Made by a program: the position numbers and the translations under genes. 62,855 bases of DNA. It comes from Argonema galeatum A003/A1 (GTDB lineage Bacteria; Cyanobacteriota; Cyanobacteriia; Cyanobacteriales; Aerosakkonemataceae). The stretch covers positions 1 through 62,855 of the forward strand of contig NZ_JAIQZM010000035.1 of assembly GCF_023333595.1 (NCBI RefSeq). Direction: 5' to 3'. Below, one piece after another: positions 1 through 8,314 of this stretch (its first letter is position 1; every line of letters begins with the position of its first letter). A model generated the notes under the pieces. That model was not told the origin of the DNA and made no database searches. It worked only from the letters and a program-made list of their open reading frames with translations.

Positions 1-61
1 GGGGTAGGTAGTAACACCGATATTTATTTTATCATATTCACCAAATTGTCTGAATAGTAGT

Positions 62-442
62 TTAAGCTTGAATTTTCCCATCGCGGGTGACTAAGGGAAG
101 ACTCAAAGATAAAGCAGTAGCGGCAATAATTCTGTCTGGCATATCTGGCACTACATCGCGGGGAATCTGACGCAGAATTTGTGCGGTTATTAAATCCAGA
201 GGCGCTATTTATAACCCAGTCCCCGAATCAGATAAAGCATTAATTAACTGCCCAAATGCCTCTTCAGGCAATCGATACCTTTCCACTAGATAGCCTACTT
301 CTACCACAGAAATCGCGGACACATAAATCGGATAGCCTCCTGCTGATGCTGCATCTAAAGCCATCATTGCTGCTGGCGATAATCGAGCAGTCTCCCGCAA
401 ATACCAGATAATTGTATGAGTGTCGGCGATAACGGCTGTCAT
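62..442 (-). pseudogene. VapC-like PIN-domain toxin, broken by an in-frame stop
   Basis: A PIN-domain ribonuclease toxin read on the minus strand. Translation from the ATG at 442 opens with the PIN start (MTAVIADTHTIIWYL, with the first acidic residue) and carries the SAISVVEVGYL segment. A TAA at 209-211 then stops the frame. The same frame continues after it with DLITAQILRQIPRD, a DMPDRIIAATAL acidic helix and SLPLVTRDGKIQA, the usual PIN C-terminus, ending at 62. One nonsense codon therefore splits an otherwise complete toxin of about 125 residues. The start overlaps the stop of the upstream antitoxin by one base (TAATG), so the pair was co-translated. Without readthrough the product lacks the C-terminal catalytic acidic residues and is probably inactive. 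A sequencing error is the alternative. Confidence 0.8.
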
Positions 443-666
443 TAAATATCCTCTCTCGGAAAATTGCCCCACATTTCTTGTCGGGCTTGGGCGATGTCTT
501 CTTCCGTAATATCTACTTTTAAGTCAGCACACAACCCTTTGACACTCTTTAGCGGTCGTTTAGGCATATTTTTTTGTTGAAGAAATTCAGCAAAATCTAA
601 AACTTCTTGCTGTCTCTCTGGGGGCAATGCCCGCAACTTATGTAAAACAGCTTGCTCTAAATTCAT
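442..666 (-). CDS. VapB-type antitoxin (DUF2281-like)
   Basis: A 74-residue protein starting MNLEQAVLHKLRALPPERQ, with the LPPERQQEVLDFAEFLQ helix typical of DUF2281 antitoxins paired with PIN toxins. The C-terminal half (ADLKVDITEEDIAQARQEMW) resembles the toxin-binding tail of such antitoxins. It lies directly upstream of the broken VapC-like gene, and the last base of its stop codon is the first base of the toxin start. In intact systems the protein binds and neutralises the PIN nuclease and represses its own promoter. Here it may be an orphan because the toxin carries a stop. The family assignment is from motif resemblance. Confidence 0.75.
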   Translation of the reverse strand: MNLEQAVLHKLRALPPERQQEVLDFAEFLQQKNMPKRPLKSVKGLCADLKVDITEEDIAQARQEMWGNFPREDI

Positions 667-689
667 CGTTTATTTCACTCGATATTTTC

Positions 690-1241
690 TTAGGACTGGT
701 AATTACATTCTAGCATGAAGTCCGGGCAAGGAAGTTCGCTAGCCATCGCAGATGAGCCAACCTCATTTTCTGGTAAAGATAGTACGAGAAATCCCTCTCT
801 ATTATTATCCCATTTCAAGTTATTTTTAATCCGAGAAATGCAGTCATGCACATTCTGTTGATATAGACTATCTATGCGATCGCAGTGCCATTCAAATATC
901 ACCACCCATTGAGGTTGCTCAGTCAGAATCACCTTGAGAAACTCATCAAAACTTTTGCCTTCCCAATCTATCTCTGAACCATTTACCTCTAATTCTAACA
1001 AGTCTAATCCTTTCCATTGCACCGAAAAATTCAGCCATTGCATAGTTCCATAAGCGGGGGGTAAGCGCTTGATTATATGGGGCAAAATTTCCCGTTCTAC
1101 TAATTTTATATATTTTCCACAAAGGTAATATTTTTCACCTTGAGGATATTCTACACCACCCCAAGTAAAAGTTTCCCGATCACATTCTAAATACTCAAGA
1201 GTCTGTCTTGTCGAAAGCAATATTTCAAAACAGGCATCCAT
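690..1241 (-). CDS. hypothetical protein, possible immunity protein
   Basis: A 183-residue soluble protein without signal peptide or membrane segments. I do not recognise the family. It is acidic and rich in Trp (FTWGGVEYP, MQWLNFSVQWKGLDLLELEV, QWVVIFEWHCDRID), a composition often seen in small immunity or SMI1-like proteins. It lies 14 bp downstream, on the same strand, of a fragment resembling the C-terminus of a polymorphic toxin. In that arrangement the second gene is normally the cognate immunity gene. That role is inferred from context only. A TTTAACTAAAGGAG stretch just upstream of the ATG gives a good ribosome binding site. Confidence 0.5.
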   Translation of the reverse strand: MDACFEILLSTRQTLEYLECDRETFTWGGVEYPQGEKYYLCGKYIKLVEREILPHIIKRLPPAYGTMQWLNFSVQWKGLDLLELEVNGSEIDWEGKSFDEFLKVILTEQPQWVVIFEWHCDRIDSLYQQNVHDCISRIKNNLKWDNNREGFLVLSLPENEVGSSAMASELPCPDFMLECNYQS

Positions 1242-1255
1242 AATTTCTCCTTTAG

Positions 1256-1531
1256 TTAATCAATATTTCTGGGATACCACCAAAATTTTTGCAATCCTGA
1301 TTCCCATCTTTTCTGTTCCCAATTGTAGCGGAATTCGTGGATATGGGGGTTGGGATGATCGGAGGGGCGATCGTGATCCGTCCAATCCACTCTACCCCAA
1401 GGTACATCATAGCCATTAGCTTTGGCCTGAAACCGGGTTTTTGCGACAGACTTCGTTACTGTCGGCAAAAATCTTAAAAACCCGGTTTCTTTGGTATTAG
1501 TTGCTATACTGTAGACACTCTGTATATACAT
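1256..1531 (-). pseudogene. polymorphic-toxin C-terminal fragment with an inserted repeat
   Basis: A 91-codon frame whose last 55 or so residues (YDVPWGRVDWTDHDRP, then HPNPHIHEFRYN) look like the C-terminal domain of an RHS or contact-type toxin; the His/Asp-rich stretch is the likely catalytic part. The first 35 residues are largely the translation of a repeat (1433-1498, ends AAACCGGGTTTTT and AAACCCGGTTTCT) that recurs at about 2180-2245. The N-terminal delivery or repeat region expected of such toxins is absent; the divergent mazEF promoter region follows instead. It is best read as a toxin remnant truncated at or by a repeat, next to its putative immunity gene. Confidence 0.45.
1433..1500. 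repeat. CCGGGTTT-type interspersed palindromic repeat
   Basis: About 65 bp with near-inverted ends (GAAACCGGGTTTTTGCG and AAAACCCGGTTTCT). The inner segment GCGACAGACTTCGTTAC is shared word for word with the copy near 2180. It lies within the toxin-like fragment. Confidence 0.7.
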
Positions 1532-1584
1532 CCTGAAAAAAGGTGAATTCCTCAGAGTAATATCACTAGCTAGAGGATTAGGCT

Positions 1585-1827
1585 ATGGTTGGGACGATCG
1601 CCAAGTGGGGAAACAGTCTTGCTGTTCGGATTCCACAGCATTTAGCTAAAGAGATTAACTTAGCTGAGGGTTCCCAAGTGCAGTTTGTATTGATAGATGG
1701 TAAGCTAACAATCGAGCCGATAACTCGTCGGCGATATTCCCTAGAGGAATTGATAGAAGCGATTACTCCAGAAAATCTTCATAATGAGATTGATAGTGGA
1801 GTTGCTGTGGGGAATGAAGTTTGGTGA
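1585..1827 (+). CDS. mazE: MazE-type antitoxin (AbrB/SpoVT fold)
   Basis: An 80-residue protein opening MVGTIAKWGNSLAVRIPQ, the swapped-hairpin AbrB DNA-binding domain of MazE antitoxins (W-G-N-S-x-x-V-R-I-P). The C-terminal YSLEELIEAITPENLHNEID helix is the segment that wraps around the toxin in MazE families. It is followed by, and overlaps, the MazF gene. It should neutralise MazF and autoregulate the operon. There is no sign of damage, and length and motifs are normal for the family. Confidence 0.93.
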   Translation: MVGTIAKWGNSLAVRIPQHLAKEINLAEGSQVQFVLIDGKLTIEPITRRRYSLEELIEAITPENLHNEIDSGVAVGNEVW

Positions 1828-2168
1828 CACAATCAAATCCCTACATTCCGAGTCGAGGCGATATCGTTTATTTAGACTTTGACCCAACTAAGGGACACGA
1901 ACAAAAAGGACTTAGACCTGCTTTTGTGCTATCGCCTCGTGCTTACAATGAGAAAAGCTCCTTAGCTTTATTTATGCCGATTACAAAACAACAAAAAGGG
2001 TATCCTTTTGAAGTCTCTCTACCAACTACATTGAAAGTTGAAGGAGTAATTCTTGCCGATCAAATCAAGTGTTTAGACTGGAAAGCTCGCGGTGTTCGAT
2101 TCGTTGAGTCTGTATCTGAAGATGTGATTGAGGAAGTGCAAGCCAAAATTGAGCCATTGTTACTGTAA
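1824..2168 (+). CDS. mazF: MazF/PemK-type endoribonuclease toxin
   Basis: A 114-residue toxin with the conserved start YIPSRGDIVYLDFDPTKGHEQ, then RPAFVLSP and a C-terminal VILADQIKCLDWKARG, all standard for MazF sequence-specific mRNA interferases. I chose the GTG at 1824 because it overlaps the mazE stop as GTGA; a TTG three bases upstream is the other option. It forms a two-gene operon with mazE. It is the only toxin in the first 20 kb that looks complete. A CCGGGTTT repeat follows immediately and may serve as the 3' boundary. Confidence 0.93.
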   Translation: MTQSNPYIPSRGDIVYLDFDPTKGHEQKGLRPAFVLSPRAYNEKSSLALFMPITKQQKGYPFEVSLPTTLKVEGVILADQIKCLDWKARGVRFVESVSEDVIEEVQAKIEPLLL

Positions 2169-2177
2169 AAGTGGCCA

Positions 2178-2312
2178 GAAACCGGGTTTTTGCGACAGAC
2201 TTCGTTACAGTGCAAAGATTTGGGAAAAAACCCGGTTCCTTATACCAATACCTTCGCCAAATCGAAAAATGGCGAAGGTATTGTTCAAGAAACCCGGTTC
2301 TCTGTACAAAAT
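2178..2312. repeat. nested CCGGGTTT repeats
   Basis: Copies of the element at 1433-1500, sharing GAAACCGGGTTTTTGCGA and the CTTCGTTAC core, followed by an ACCTTCGCCA / TGGCGAAGGT hairpin and a second AGAAACCCGGTTCTC arm. Short frames predicted here are translations of the repeat, not genes. The same outer arms and TTCGCC hairpin reappear at 27820-27985. Confidence 0.7.
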
Positions 2313-2377
2313 GCCAAAATGATTTAATCTGCTACAACATCTGGGGCATTTATATTACTATAAAACTAATGGGTTAA

Positions 2378-3826
2378 TTAATCAAGTAAACTAGGAAAAA
2401 GCTTCCACTCTTTTATGGTGTGACTTGAGAGGGCTTCTGAATTTTCTCTCACGGGATTGATACTCATCGGCGAATTAGCAGAGATATTAGTTGGATTGAG
2501 ATGCAATGCGTGGTTAATATCTTCAATACCGCCTAATCGATCGCCCAAATGAAAACGAGCTAGACCCCGATTCAGATAAGCTGCACTTAGATTGGGATTC
2601 AGTAGCAAAGCTTGGTTAAAGTCTTCAATTGCTTGTTGATTATCGCCCATTCTGTAACGAGCAAATCCCCGGCTATTGTAAGTTCTGGCATCGTTGGGAT
2701 TGAGTTGCAATGCGTAGTTAAAATCGTCGATCGCACCATGTTTATCTCCCAGATCGGAGCGTCCCAAACCCCGGCTTACATAGGCTTCAGCTAAGTTAGG
2801 ATTTAGCTGCAACGCCTGATTGAAGTCTTCTAAAGCTTGCTGGATGTCTCCCTTGTCGCGAAGCACAAGTCCCCGATTGTTGTATGCTGCTGCATAATTG
2901 GGATTAAGCTCGATCGCTCGATCGAAATCTGCGATCGCTCTGTGATGATTTCCCACAGCATAGTGGGTCAGCCCCCGGTTATAATAAGCATTAGCTTTAT
3001 GGGGATTAATCTCGATCGCATGAGTATAGTTTTCGATCGCACTTTGACTATCTCCCATCAAAGCGCAGACATTCCCTCGATTATTGTAAGCTTCCGCATC
3101 GTTGGGATTGATACCCAGCGTTTGGTTGTAATCTTCAACCGCGCCTTTCTCATCTCCCAACGTGCAACGGGCAAAAGCTCGGTTGTAGTAAAGTTCTGCT
3201 ACACTGGAATCCATTGCCAGCGCCAGTTTGAAATCTTCAATTGCTCCTCTTGAGTTCCCCACTTCAAAGCGAGCTAGACCCCGGTTGTTGTAAGCTTCGA
3301 CCAAGTTTGGCTCAATCTCTAGAGCCTGATTAAAGTCGTCAATAGCTCCGCTTGAGTCGCCCATCTGAAATCGAGCCATACCGCGATTATTATAAGCTTC
3401 AGCTAGGTTGGGGTCAATCCGCAGAGCGCGATCGTAATCTGCTATAGCTTCAGGAAAGTCCTTCATGTCAAAATGGACTAGACCTCGGCTGATGTAAGCA
3501 ATCACAAAGTTTGGATTCAGTTGTATTGCTTGGCTAAAGTCTGCGATCGCTTTATGATATTCTCCTAAGTTATGGTAGGCATTGCCCCGATTGCTATAAG
3601 CTGCCAGATAGTCAGGTTGGAGGCGCACAGCTTGGTTAAAGTCTTCGATCGCTTCTTTGTAATCTCCCAAGTCATAGCGGGCTAGACCCCGGTTGTAGTA
3701 GGCTTTGGCATGATTCGGTTCAAGGCGCAGAACGCGATCGAATTTTTCAATGGCACCTTGATAGTCTCCTTGCTGAGCCTTATATACACCTTGATTCAAG
3801 CAATTTTTAATACTCATAGTTTGCAA
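2378..3826 (-). CDS. tetratricopeptide (TPR) repeat protein
   Basis: A 482-residue protein built almost entirely of 34-residue TPR units, about thirteen, each with the A-Y-x-N-R-G and G-x-x-x-x-A-I-x-D-F/Y-x-x-A-L pattern (for example AYYNRGLARYDLGDYKEAIE). There is no signal peptide or transmembrane segment, so it is probably cytoplasmic. TPR solenoids bind peptides or proteins, and no catalytic domain is attached. The last 45 residues leave the repeat and are Ser/Asn-rich. Successive repeats are close at DNA level, so unequal recombination could change their number. It appears monocistronic. The partner cannot be predicted from the sequence. Confidence 0.9.
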   Translation of the reverse strand: MQTMSIKNCLNQGVYKAQQGDYQGAIEKFDRVLRLEPNHAKAYYNRGLARYDLGDYKEAIEDFNQAVRLQPDYLAAYSNRGNAYHNLGEYHKAIADFSQAIQLNPNFVIAYISRGLVHFDMKDFPEAIADYDRALRIDPNLAEAYNNRGMARFQMGDSSGAIDDFNQALEIEPNLVEAYNNRGLARFEVGNSRGAIEDFKLALAMDSSVAELYYNRAFARCTLGDEKGAVEDYNQTLGINPNDAEAYNNRGNVCALMGDSQSAIENYTHAIEINPHKANAYYNRGLTHYAVGNHHRAIADFDRAIELNPNYAAAYNNRGLVLRDKGDIQQALEDFNQALQLNPNLAEAYVSRGLGRSDLGDKHGAIDDFNYALQLNPNDARTYNSRGFARYRMGDNQQAIEDFNQALLLNPNLSAAYLNRGLARFHLGDRLGGIEDINHALHLNPTNISANSPMSINPVRENSEALSSHTIKEWKLFPSLLD

Positions 3827-4547
3827 TCCTGATTCACCAATGGTTTATCTATGAAGTTTTGGCTATTCCTCGGATTGCTTAAGCAATCAAGTTCATAGGT
3901 CTAAAAGTCTGAAAGCATAAAACTTGAGTAAGTAAGTCGGCAATAAAAAACCAAGATACGTAAAAAAACGTAAAATTTCTCGATTTGGTACGTAGTTGCG
4001 CTATACCGCTAAAGCGCAACTACCAATAATGATTTATTTCCGCCGACCTACTTAGATGACCCTAGCTTCTTGTTTACACCGAGAATGCCTTTGTTTGCCT
4101 GTGGCTTTGAGGTAATGACTTGAGGGTAATTACTTAATTCCTCAGTTTCTTTAATGGCTCTAATCCGTGAATATACTGTTATTTTTACCTAAAATTACGT
4201 TAACATATCAGTCTTTACAGAATCTTTAAATATCTTCTCTGGGTTTTCACTTAAGCTTCACAAACTCAACGGCAACGCCAATTGGCTGCGATCTGGCGCG
4301 GAAAGCAAGGTAGCGGGTTCTTTCGTGTCAAATATGCTGTAGTTATACTCAGCACGGTCACAGACAGAGCTTTTTTTATCCCTGTAGGGGCTTTCGCATT
4401 CCGTCAAAGATCTTTGGGTTCAACCAACAAATTATTCACGGAATGCTTCGCCCATTTATGCCCGTGCGAAGTATAGTAGGGACACGGCATAATTAAATTT
4501 TTTGTATGACAGACTTATTTATGATGCCGTGTCCCTACAAAAATGTT

Positions 4548-4705
4548 ACTCCCTTCCCGCCAGAAGATTTGGTAGGGGCGTTCGCGAAGCGGTGCGGATG
4601 CACTTAGCATTGCGGAATTAACGTTTCTGTTTTAAGTAAAGATTTATTCCGCAATGCTTCGCCCTCCTACTATACATGGTCTTCTACCGGGAAGGGAGTA
4701 ATAAA
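4548..4705 (-). repeat. CTTCCCG-ended repeat, unoccupied copy
   Basis: Inverted ends ACTCCCTTCCCG and CGGGAAGGGAGT enclose a hairpin made of GCATTGCGGAATTAACG and CCGCAATGCTTCGCCC. Read on the minus strand it matches 17217-17450 base for base over long stretches, except that the latter carries an 87 bp MITE after GTATAGTA. It is therefore the empty-site control for that insertion. Confidence 0.8.
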
Positions 4706-4712
4706 AAACATT

Positions 4713-4864
4713 ATACCAAATCCGGGATAAAAACCCCCGTTATCCATAAGTTGGGTGAAGCATTGCGGTAGAAAGGCTTTGGCTCTTGGGAATACACTTA
4801 TTGCCGCAATGCTTCACCCCTACACTTCACACTATAAAGGGGGTAAATAACCCGGATTTGGTAT
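4713..4864. repeat. TACCAAATCCGGG-ended MITE-like element
   Basis: Terminal inverted repeats TACCAAATCCGGG and CCCGGATTTGGTA, flanked by TA. The inside carries another hairpin (GTGAAGCATTGCGGTAG against TTGCCGCAATGCTTCAC). A second full copy lies at 21312-21431, and a single end lies near 59237-59252. No reading frame is present. Confidence 0.75.
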
Positions 4865-4991
4865 TACTTCCTTCCCGCCAGAAGATTATCTATCATTTTT
4901 TTCCCCTCTGCCCCTCTGCCCCTCTGCGGCTTTTATAGATATTCTTGAGAGGGGGAAAAGAGTAGCAGGCCGGATTCCTCTAGACCCATTT

Positions 4992-6683
4992 TTAGGAACG
5001 GTTATCGGCAGAAAAGCTATAGATTTTTTGGGTTTCTAAGCGGTTACAGACTGATGAAGGCAGCTGGGGCAAAGAGAAAGTCTGACGATCGAGCTGTACC
5101 TGCAAGCTAGTCATAGGGTCAAACCCTGGCGAAATCAGGAATTCCAGCCGTTTTAGATTAGGCCAAGCGGCTAAATTGTCCAGAATTTGGGCTATAGCTT
5201 GGACGTAAGGATGGTTGGGTTGCTCGAACCATCCCGGTGCTGCTAAATTGGGTTGATCGAAGCCTAAATGAACGGTGAGGGAAGGATTGCCGAAAAGAGC
5301 GATCGCTACAGGTCGCGCTTCTTCCTGCAACAAAAGATGAGACAAACCCGCCAAAAAGCGCAATTTCTCCAATCGTTCGTAGCGTTCTTGCACAGAAGCC
5401 GACTCATCTTTCCACTCGATCGCCACAGTCACCAGATAAGTCTGCAACAGCAGATGACCCAGCTTTTGAGCTTTAGTGGCGAGATAGCCAGAATTGTAGT
5501 CAGTCGCTTCTATCAGCAACGGCACGCGATCGACCATCTCCAAACCATAACCCTTCAAACCAGCAATTTTGCGAGGATTATTAGTAATCAGGCGGATTTT
5601 TTTGATACCCAAATCGTTGAGAATTTGAGCCCCCACACCATAATTCCGCAAGTCAGCAGGAAAACCCAATCGCTCATTTGCTTCGACTGTATCCAACCCC
5701 AAATCCTGTAAAGAGTACGCCTTCAACTTATTAATCAAACCAATTCCTCGACCTTCTTGGCGCAAGTAGACCACAACGCCTGACCCAGCACTCTCAATCA
5801 TCTTCATTGCTGCCTGTAACTGCATCCGACAGTCGCAGCGCAGGGAACCCAAAGCGTCACCCGTGAGGCATTCCGAGTGCATCCGCACCATCACCGCTTG
5901 GTCTGAGAATTCGGCTGGATCTCCCTTGACAATGGCGATGTGTTCGGAATTATCTAGAGTATTGCGATAAGCATAAATTTGGAACTGACCGAATTGGCTG
6001 GGTAATTGGGCAACAGTTTCGCGGCAGACAAAGCGTTCGTGTTGGAGGCGGTAACCGATCAGGTCTGCAATACTGATGATTTTGAGATGATGAGTTTTGG
6101 CATACTCAATTAACTCTGGCAATCGGGCCATCGAGCCATCGGAGTTTTGTATTTCACAAATCACCCCAGATGGGTACAATCCCGCTAATTGAGCCAAGTC
6201 AACACCAGCCTCAGTATGACCTGCCCGTTTGAGGACGCCCCCAGATCTGGCGCGGAGGGGAAAGATGTGGCCGGGACGCCGTAAGTCGTTAGGCTTTGTA
6301 GCTGGGTTAATTGCTACTTGGATAGTGCGGGCGCGATCGTCTGCTGAGATGCCGGTACTAACGCCCAGATGAGGGGAGGCATCGATGCTGACCGTGAAAG
6401 CTGTTTGGTTGCTATCGGTGTTGTTGGTGACCATCAAGGGCAGGTCTAGTTCGTCGAGCCGATCGCCAGTCAGCGCCAGACAAATCAGTCCCCGCGCATA
6501 CACAGCCATGAAGTTAATCAGGTCGGGCGTGGCAAACTGAGCCGCGCAGATCAAGTCACCTTCGTTTTCCCGGTTTTCGTCATCCACCACCACCACCGCT
6601 CGACCGGCTTTTATATCTGCTAGAGCGGCGTCAATTGAATCAAACTGAAAAGATTGTATAGAGATGTTTTGCGGTGGTTCCAC
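4992..6683 (-). CDS. ribBA: bifunctional riboflavin biosynthesis protein RibBA
   Basis: A 563-residue fusion. The N-terminal domain (about residues 10-215) is 3,4-dihydroxy-2-butanone-4-phosphate synthase, which converts ribulose 5-phosphate; it shows the acidic DDENRENEGDLI loop and RAGHTEAGVDLAQLAGL. The second domain (about 220-415) is GTP cyclohydrolase II, with the zinc ligands in SECLTGDALGSLRCDCR, the RQEGRGIGL motif and TNNPRKIAGL. Both feed riboflavin, FMN and FAD synthesis. A further 145 residues or so at the C-terminus match neither catalytic domain; such tails are common in cyanobacterial RibBA, and their role is unknown to me. Translation probably starts at the GTG at 6683. No FMN riboswitch is visible upstream. 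Confidence 0.96.
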   Translation of the reverse strand: MEPPQNISIQSFQFDSIDAALADIKAGRAVVVVDDENRENEGDLICAAQFATPDLINFMAVYARGLICLALTGDRLDELDLPLMVTNNTDSNQTAFTVSIDASPHLGVSTGISADDRARTIQVAINPATKPNDLRRPGHIFPLRARSGGVLKRAGHTEAGVDLAQLAGLYPSGVICEIQNSDGSMARLPELIEYAKTHHLKIISIADLIGYRLQHERFVCRETVAQLPSQFGQFQIYAYRNTLDNSEHIAIVKGDPAEFSDQAVMVRMHSECLTGDALGSLRCDCRMQLQAAMKMIESAGSGVVVYLRQEGRGIGLINKLKAYSLQDLGLDTVEANERLGFPADLRNYGVGAQILNDLGIKKIRLITNNPRKIAGLKGYGLEMVDRVPLLIEATDYNSGYLATKAQKLGHLLLQTYLVTVAIEWKDESASVQERYERLEKLRFLAGLSHLLLQEEARPVAIALFGNPSLTVHLGFDQPNLAAPGWFEQPNHPYVQAIAQILDNLAAWPNLKRLEFLISPGFDPMTSLQVQLDRQTFSLPQLPSSVCNRLETQKIYSFSADNRS

Positions 6684-7062
6684 AGTTATAGCTAGGGACT
6701 AGGGGCTAGGGGAAGAAGGGTTTAGAATCAAGGGTTTCAAGAATTAAGAATGTCTTAACCGCCCTGGCGGTTGCTATAAGCGATCGTAAACTTTTTTAAA
6801 GCTTTTCATTTTTGATTGTAGCCTTTTCCCGTAGGCAGGGGCTAGGAAAGTCAAAAGTCAAAAGTCAAAAGTCAAAAAGGGAGTGGGAGAGTGGGAGAGT
6901 GGGAGAGTGGGAGAAAGGGAGAAAGGGAGAATGACAACTGACCACTGACAACTGACCACTGACTTCTAAAATCTAAAATTCCAAAGTGGGATTTTAGTAC
7001 TACAATGCAGCAAAAGTTGAACCGTTTTGTTGTAAACCAAAAGCGTAAAAAGGTCAAGCATC
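6684..7062. other. ribBA-argC divergent spacer with short tandem repeats
   Basis: It contains heptamer arrays: GTCAAAA about four times (6849-6878), GAGTGGGA-type units (6880-6930) and TGACAACTGACCAC-type units (6930-6962), all typical cyanobacterial STRRs. A small CCGCCCTGGCGG hairpin lies at 6759-6770. The last 80 bp before argC include TACAATG (7000-7006), a possible -10 for argC. No gene is seen. Confidence 0.6.
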
Positions 7063-8121
7063 ATGGGTGATATGGGGCGCGTGCCCGTTGGGATTGTAGG
7101 CGCGTCAGGTTACGGCGGCGTCCAACTGGTGAGACTGCTGATGGAACATCCAGGAGTCGAACTGGTTTACTTAGGCGGTGAGAGCAGTGCGGGGAAGCCT
7201 TTTTCCGACCTGTACCCGCACCTGGGTCATGTAGTTGACCTGATGATCGAACCGATCGATTTAGAAAAAATAGCCTCTAGATGTCAAGTTGTTTTTCTTT
7301 CTCTCCCCAATGGTTTAGCCTATCAGATGGCACCAACTCTGTTGGAGAAGGGATGCAAAGTTTTGGATCTCTCAGCCGACTATCGCTTTGCCGATCTAGA
7401 TACTTATACATCATGGTACGGCGGCGATCGCACCGATAAAGAAGTAGCAGCTACCGCCGTCTACGGCTTGCCAGAACTATATCGCGATCGCATTGCAGGA
7501 GCCCAGTTAGTGGGATGTCCCGGTTGCTATCCCACAGCCAGTTTGCTAGCGCTTTCACCGCTGCTCAAACAGGGTTTAATCTTGCCAGAAACCGCCATTA
7601 TCGATGCCAAATCCGGCACTTCTGGCGGTGGGCGTCAAGCCAAAACCAATATGTTGCTAGCAGAAGCAGACAACTCCTTGGGAGCTTATGGCGTAGGCCG
7701 CCACAGGCATACCCCGGAAATCGAACAAATTTGTAGCGATTTAGCCGGACACGAAGTTACAGTGCAATTCACTCCCCACCTAATTCCGATGGTGCGGGGA
7801 ATTTTGGCAACTGTTTATGCCACTTTAAGAGATCCGGGGCTAGTGCGAGAAGACTTAATTACCATTTACAATGCCTTCTATCGCAACGCTCCGTGGGTGA
7901 AAGTATTATCAGGTGGTATTTATCCCCAAACCAAATGGGCTTGTGGCACAAATCTCTGTTATATCGGCGTCGAAGTTGACCCCAGGACCGATCGGGTAAT
8001 CGTAATGTCAGCAATTGACAACTTAATGAAAGGTCAAGCAGGTCAAGCTTTACAGTGCTTAAACTTGATGATGGGTTGGGACGAAACGTTGGGATTGCCC
8101 AATATGTGTTTCTATCCCTGA
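7063..8121 (+). CDS. argC: N-acetyl-gamma-glutamyl-phosphate reductase
   Basis: A 352-residue cytoplasmic enzyme of arginine biosynthesis. It reduces N-acetylglutamyl 5-phosphate to the semialdehyde with NADPH. The Rossmann motif GASGYGG is at residues 13-19. The catalytic cysteine is C155 in GCPGCYPTAS, and the substrate-binding SGTSGGGRQAK and a GVGRHRHTPEI histidine segment follow. Length is normal for the type 1 family. It stands alone, not in an arg operon, as is usual in cyanobacteria. STRR blocks flank it on both sides. Confidence 0.97.
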   Translation: MGDMGRVPVGIVGASGYGGVQLVRLLMEHPGVELVYLGGESSAGKPFSDLYPHLGHVVDLMIEPIDLEKIASRCQVVFLSLPNGLAYQMAPTLLEKGCKVLDLSADYRFADLDTYTSWYGGDRTDKEVAATAVYGLPELYRDRIAGAQLVGCPGCYPTASLLALSPLLKQGLILPETAIIDAKSGTSGGGRQAKTNMLLAEADNSLGAYGVGRHRHTPEIEQICSDLAGHEVTVQFTPHLIPMVRGILATVYATLRDPGLVREDLITIYNAFYRNAPWVKVLSGGIYPQTKWACGTNLCYIGVEVDPRTDRVIVMSAIDNLMKGQAGQALQCLNLMMGWDETLGLPNMCFYP

Positions 8122-8134
8122 TCGAGACTGGGGC

Positions 8135-8314
8135 CACAAAAGTCAAAAGTCAAAAGTCAAAAGTTAACAAGGGATTGGGAACTGGGGATTGGGGACTGGG
8201 GATTGGGGATTGGTCATTAGTCATTAGTTATTAGTCATTCTCCCCCTCTCCCCCTCTTCCACTCTCCCACTCCCTTCTTAACTTTTGACTTTTGACTTTT
8301 GACTTTTGACTTTT
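8135..8314. repeat. mirror arrays of AGTCAAA heptamers between argC and eno
   Basis: GTCAAAA units (8139-8166), GGGGATT/GGGGACT units (8170-8212), TTAGTCA units (8213-8240) and finally the reverse complement TTTTGAC units (8278-8312). The outer arrays are complementary over about 28 bp, so transcripts arriving from both convergent genes could form the same long hairpin. Confidence 0.8.

Larger units (their letters stand above)
3827..4991. other. 1.2 kb gene-free spacer full of hairpin repeats
   Basis: No credible gene is seen on either strand. The spacer holds several inverted-repeat elements. A GTAGGGGCTTTCGCATTCCG element lies at about 4383-4455 (also between apcB and apcC). A GGGACACGGCAT / ATGCCGTGTCCC hairpin spans 4470-4540. 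A CTTCCCG-bounded element with a GCATTGCGG hairpin spans 4548-4705 (also at 17217-17450). A TACCAAATCCGGG-ended element spans 4713-4864 (also at 21312-21431). The first 200 bp or so upstream of 3826 probably contain the TPR gene promoter, but I cannot place it. Confidence 0.75.

Noticed and set aside
2128..2377. Two short plus-strand frames after mazF
   Set aside because: They are translations of the CCGGGTTT repeats, with no ribosome site or protein-like composition.
2612..3253. Plus-strand frames of 60 and 138 codons opposite the TPR gene
   Set aside because: They are antisense shadows of the regular TPR codon pattern.
4282..4476. 64-codon frame in the ribBA-side spacer
   Set aside because: It runs through a GTAGGGGC hairpin element that recurs elsewhere; not a gene.
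6684..6870. FMN riboswitch upstream of ribBA
   Set aside because: I looked for the conserved RFN core and found none.
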